The notes beneath the pieces were generated by a model. It was not told the DNA's origin. It ran no database searches and was given only the letters and a program-made list of their open reading frames with translations. The position numbers were made by a program, and so were the translations under genes. 64,000 nucleotides of DNA, taken from assembly GCF_002163875.1 (NCBI RefSeq), contig NZ_CP019333.1, positions 2,720,864 through 2,784,863 of the forward strand, written 5' to 3'. The first letter of the stretch is position 1, and each line of letters opens with the position of its first letter. This DNA comes from Gilvibacter sp. SZ-19. GTDB taxonomy: Bacteria > Bacteroidota > Bacteroidia > Flavobacteriales > Flavobacteriaceae. Below, piece after piece: positions 61,523-64,000 of this stretch.

Positions 61523-61663
61523 AAGTAAATCAATCAATTTGGGACTCGAAAGATATAAAAATCCTACGTTGACCGATAAAATTATGCAGTTAATCGGTAA
61601 AAAAGGCTAAAAAAAGTGTTAACAGATGTATTTTCCTACAAATACATTTAACATTCTTACAAG

Positions 61664-63055
61664 TTAGTGCCCAACCATGTCCTCAGGACGTACCCAAGCG
61701 TCAAATTCTTCCGCAGTAAGATAACCGAGTCGAACGGCTTCTTCTTTTAAGGTAGTTCCGTTGGCATGTGCAGCTCCTGCTATTTCGGCCGCTTTGTAGT
61801 AACCTATCTTGGTATTTAGCGCAGTTACAAGCATCAGGGAGTTGTTCAACATCTTTTCAATGACCTGATTGTTCGGTTCTATTCCTTGAGCACAGTTAAG
61901 ATCGAAAGAAACACAGGCGTCTCCTATAAGCTGTGCAGACTCTAAGATGTTCGCAGCCATAACAGGCTTAAAGACATTCAGTTCATAATGCCCTTGCATA
62001 CCGCCAACACCAATGGCCACATCGTTACCCATAACTTGAGCACAGACCATGGTCAAGGCCTCACATTGAGTTGGATTCACCTTACCTGGCATGATGGACG
62101 ATCCTGGCTCGTTAGCAGGAATAATGATCTCTCCAATTCCAGAACGCGGGCCACTTGCCAATAAACGAATATCGTTGGCGATCTTATTCAGCGATACTGC
62201 CAATTGCTTCAAAGCACCGTGGGTCTCTACTATAGCGTCATGGGCAGCTAGGGCCTCGAATTTATTATCCGCACTCACAAAAGGAAGCTTGGTAAACTCT
62301 GCTATGTATTCAGAAACGCGTTTGGCATATCCTTTTGGAGTATTGATCCCGGTTCCAACGGCAGTTCCTCCTAAAGCCAACTCACTTAGATGCGCTAAGG
62401 TGTTCTTTAATGCAGCCAAACCGTGATCCAACTGAGATACGTAGCCTGAGAATTCTTGTCCCAGGGTCAGGGGAGTGGCATCCATAAGGTGAGTTCTCCC
62501 GATCTTTACAACATCTTTAAATTCTTTGGATTTGGCTTTTAGGGTATTGCGAAGCTGTTCTACACCAGGGATGGTGGTCTCCACTACTTTTTTGTAGGCA
62601 GCGATATGCATCCCAGTTGGGAAAGTATCGTTAGAAGACTGGGATTTGTTCACATCGTCATTAGGCTGTAAGGTCTTTTCACCTTCTCCCACGGTTTTAC
62701 CAGCCAACTGGTGGGCCCGATTGGCGATCACCTCATTGACATTCATATTACTCTGTGTACCACTTCCTGTTTGCCAAATTACCAAAGGGAACTGATCGTC
62801 GTGTTTTCCTGCTAAGATCTCATCACATACCGCCGCAATAAGATCGCGTTTGGCTACGTCCAGAACTCCCAATTCACAATTGGTGTAGGCAGCAGCTTTC
62901 TTTAGGTAAGCAAAACCATAAACGATCTCCAAAGGCATGGAAGCAGGTCTTCCTATCTTGAAATTGTTTCTAGAGCGCTCTGTTTGAGCTCCCCAAAGTT
63001 TGTCTGCAGGTACTTTAACTTCTCCTAAAGTGTCTTTTTCTATGCGGTATTCCAT
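61664..63055 (-). CDS. fumC: Class II fumarate hydratase
   Basis: 463 residues. Family landmarks: [50 protein letters not shown], and the signature [17 protein letters not shown] (catalytic Ser region). Interconverts fumarate and malate in the TCA cycle; heat-stable, iron-free form. Promoter box TACCTTTG lies at 63082-63075 on the minus strand. Confidence 0.97.
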   Translation of the reverse strand: MEYRIEKDTLGEVKVPADKLWGAQTERSRNNFKIGRPASMPLEIVYGFAYLKKAAAYTNCELGVLDVAKRDLIAAVCDEILAGKHDDQFPLVIWQTGSGTQSNMNVNEVIANRAHQLAGKTVGEGEKTLQPNDDVNKSQSSNDTFPTGMHIAAYKKVVETTIPGVEQLRNTLKAKSKEFKDVVKIGRTHLMDATPLTLGQEFSGYVSQLDHGLAALKNTLAHLSELALGGTAVGTGINTPKGYAKRVSEYIAEFTKLPFVSADNKFEALAAHDAIVETHGALKQLAVSLNKIANDIRLLASGPRSGIGEIIIPANEPGSSIMPGKVNPTQCEALTMVCAQVMGNDVAIGVGGMQGHYELNVFKPVMAANILESAQLIGDACVSFDLNCAQGIEPNNQVIEKMLNNSLMLVTALNTKIGYYKAAEIAGAAHANGTTLKEEAVRLGYLTAEEFDAWVRPEDMVGH

Positions 63056-63074
63056 GGTCTTTTATTTAAGACTA

Positions 63075-63082
63075 CAAAGGTA
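63075..63082 (-). promoter_or_regulatory. -7 box of fumC
   Basis: Minus strand TACCTTTG (TAnnTTTG) 20 bp upstream of the fumC start. A TTG lies only 12 bp beyond it, too close for a normal -33 element. Confidence 0.45.
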
Positions 63083-63161
63083 AATATTGAAGGGCAAAAG
63101 TGCGAGAGCAGAGGGATATAATTTTTTTAACTGCGGACGAAATATTTTTTAGATTTTCGAT

Positions 63162-63169
63162 TATCTTTG
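63162..63169 (+). promoter_or_regulatory. -7 box of the small membrane protein gene at 63193
   Basis: TATCTTTG (exact TAnnTTTG) 24 bp before the ATG at 63193. An AT-rich block lies upstream, without TTG at the -33 distance. Confidence 0.5.
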
Positions 63170-63192
63170 CAGTGTATTAAAAACACTTACCC

Positions 63193-63357
63193 ATGTTCGA
63201 ATTTGACCAATATTTAGGATTTTTAGCATTCTTAACCATCTTGACCATCGGTTTTTGGTTGATGATCTTTCTAATTAGCATCATCCCTTATTGGATCGGC
63301 GGGGCACTAATCGAAAAAATGAAGATGAAGCGCGAAGCCAAAAAGGCACAGCAATAA
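63193..63357 (+). CDS. Small single- or double-helix membrane protein, 54 residues
   Basis: ATG at 63193, TAA at 63355-63357. Starts MFEFDQYLGFLAFLTILT, has a strongly hydrophobic stretch (about 8-38, broken only by Trp/Gly and Pro), and ends with the basic tail EKMKMKREAKKAQQ. It has its own -7 box and is followed by a perfect bidirectional terminator, and lies between two minus-strand genes. These features support a real gene. Function unknown. Confidence 0.7.
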   Translation: MFEFDQYLGFLAFLTILTIGFWLMIFLISIIPYWIGGALIEKMKMKREAKKAQQ

Positions 63358-63375
63358 GCTTTCTTTAAACAACAT

Positions 63376-63412
63376 AAAAAAAAGAGCGGTCAATTCGACC
63401 GCTCTTTTTTTG
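63376..63412. terminator. Bidirectional terminator between convergent genes
   Basis: 8-bp stem GAGCGGTC (63384-63391) with 63397-63404, flanked by A-run on the left and T-run on the right, so it can act on both strands. It separates the 54-residue protein gene and the outer-membrane protein gene. Confidence 0.88.
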
Positions 63413-63416
63413 TTCC

Positions 63417-64000
63417 TTATGGACGTCCTTGGAATTCAAAGTCGTCATCACCACCTCCAGGACCGCCACCTCTTTGTTGGCGTCTCTTTTGCTGGTTGAA
63501 TCTGTAGGTAAAGGTAAGATTGAACTGGCGTTCTCTCCACTGAAATTCGCTCTCTTGTCTAAAAGTGGCCGTATTGGTCTCGCTAATACGCTTTCTGCTG
63601 TTAAATAGGTCGCGTACGTTAAAACCTAGAGTAGCATTATCGTTAAAGAGATCCTTAGCAAAAGCAAGGTCTATAGACAGAATTCCTTTGTTTCTGGTCT
63701 GGGCGTCTTCTCTAGGGCCACGGTAAAAAGCATTGGTCTGCCAATCGATCTTAGCAGGTAGGGTCACTTTAGAGGAGAATCTTGCAAACCAACTGGTGTT
63801 GTCTGCGCTAAAGTCAGTACCGTTAAACTCACCTTCTGTTACAAAACGGAAAAAGTTAAAGCTTCCGTTCAGGCGCAACCATTTGGTAGGGTTGTATAGT
63901 ACTCCGGCTTCCGCTCCAAAGCGCTCATTAGTCGCTAGGTTGATCGGAATGGTTCGCACTACAGGCACACCGTTTGGCGTAACATCTCCTGTGTTCTCTC
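63417..64000 (-). CDS. Outer-membrane beta-barrel family protein (TonB-receptor-like), N-terminus beyond window
   Basis: 194 codons of the C-terminal part are visible; the frame stays open to the right edge. The pattern of amphipathic strands (GVLYNPTKWLRLNGSFNFFRF, TLGFNVRDLFNSRKRISETN) and the end RQFNLTFTYRFNQ match the last strands of OMP_b-brl_3-type / TonB-dependent transporters. After the barrel there is an unusual hydrophilic tail rich in Gly, Gln, Arg and Asp (QQRGGGPGGGDDDFEFQGRP). Substrate cannot be deduced. Confidence 0.85.
   Translation of the reverse strand, partial: ENTGDVTPNGVPVVRTIPINLATNERFGAEAGVLYNPTKWLRLNGSFNFFRFVTEGEFNGTDFSADNTSWFARFSSKVTLPAKIDWQTNAFYRGPREDAQTRNKGILSIDLAFAKDLFNDNATLGFNVRDLFNSRKRISETNTATFRQESEFQWRERQFNLTFTYRFNQQKRRQQRGGGPGGGDDDFEFQGRP

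Overview
The window reads as a chromosomal segment of a marine-type member of the Flavobacteriaceae (Bacteroidota). Supporting signs are large exoproteins with type IX secretion (T9SS) C-terminal sorting domains, a fused ResB-CcsA cytochrome c maturation protein, families largely confined to this group (DUF4290, DUF6495-like, 7TM-DISM), promoters of the Bacteroidota form TTG-N18/19-TAnnTTTG, and few Shine-Dalgarno sequences. I see no prophage, insertion sequence, transposase, CRISPR array or rRNA. There is one tRNA gene (Met, CAT).

Left part (1-7826, all minus strand): a truncated lipoprotein at the edge, a membrane-anchored LAS-type peptidase candidate, an LRR lipoprotein, then a tightly overlapping nine-gene run read from 7826 down to 2186. 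That run holds an FMN-binding oxidase-like protein, the molybdate transporter ModABC, an isochorismatase-type cysteine hydrolase, a GTP cyclohydrolase II-like protein with altered active-site residues, a small membrane protein, an esterase and a GNAT acetyltransferase. From 8.1 to 23.4 kb lie a fasciclin lipoprotein, a class A beta-lactamase-like lipoprotein, a cold-shock type DEAD helicase with a duplicated promoter segment, housekeeping genes (rdgB, rlmH, nadC, yihY, priA), a LytTR response regulator, the rpsF-rpsR-rplI operon and an ABC permease.

Middle (23.6-39.3 kb): three consecutive exoprotein genes of about 4.6 kb each, two being tandem LamG paralogues and one an M14 zinc carboxypeptidase. 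All share a related C-terminal region and a T9SS sorting domain, and each ends in a clear terminator. Upstream of them is a 1.3-kb gene-free stretch with a three-unit tandem array of hairpin-forming repeats that has its own promoter-like and terminator-like signals; I regard it as a candidate structured noncoding RNA. The tRNA-Met gene follows.

Right part (39.4-64 kb): mostly housekeeping and envelope genes: HU, fmt, recQ, murA (with Asp in place of the catalytic Cys), a PIG-L deacetylase / 34-residue membrane protein / sodium:solute symporter operon with overlapping start and stop codons, the DUF2520-kdsC-ubiA-maf operon, ccsBA, a membrane-bound 7TM-DISM regulator ending in a LuxR-like helix-turn-helix, fumC, a 54-residue membrane protein, and the 3' end of an outer-membrane beta-barrel gene. 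Function assignments rest on motifs and family knowledge recalled from memory; no database search was run.
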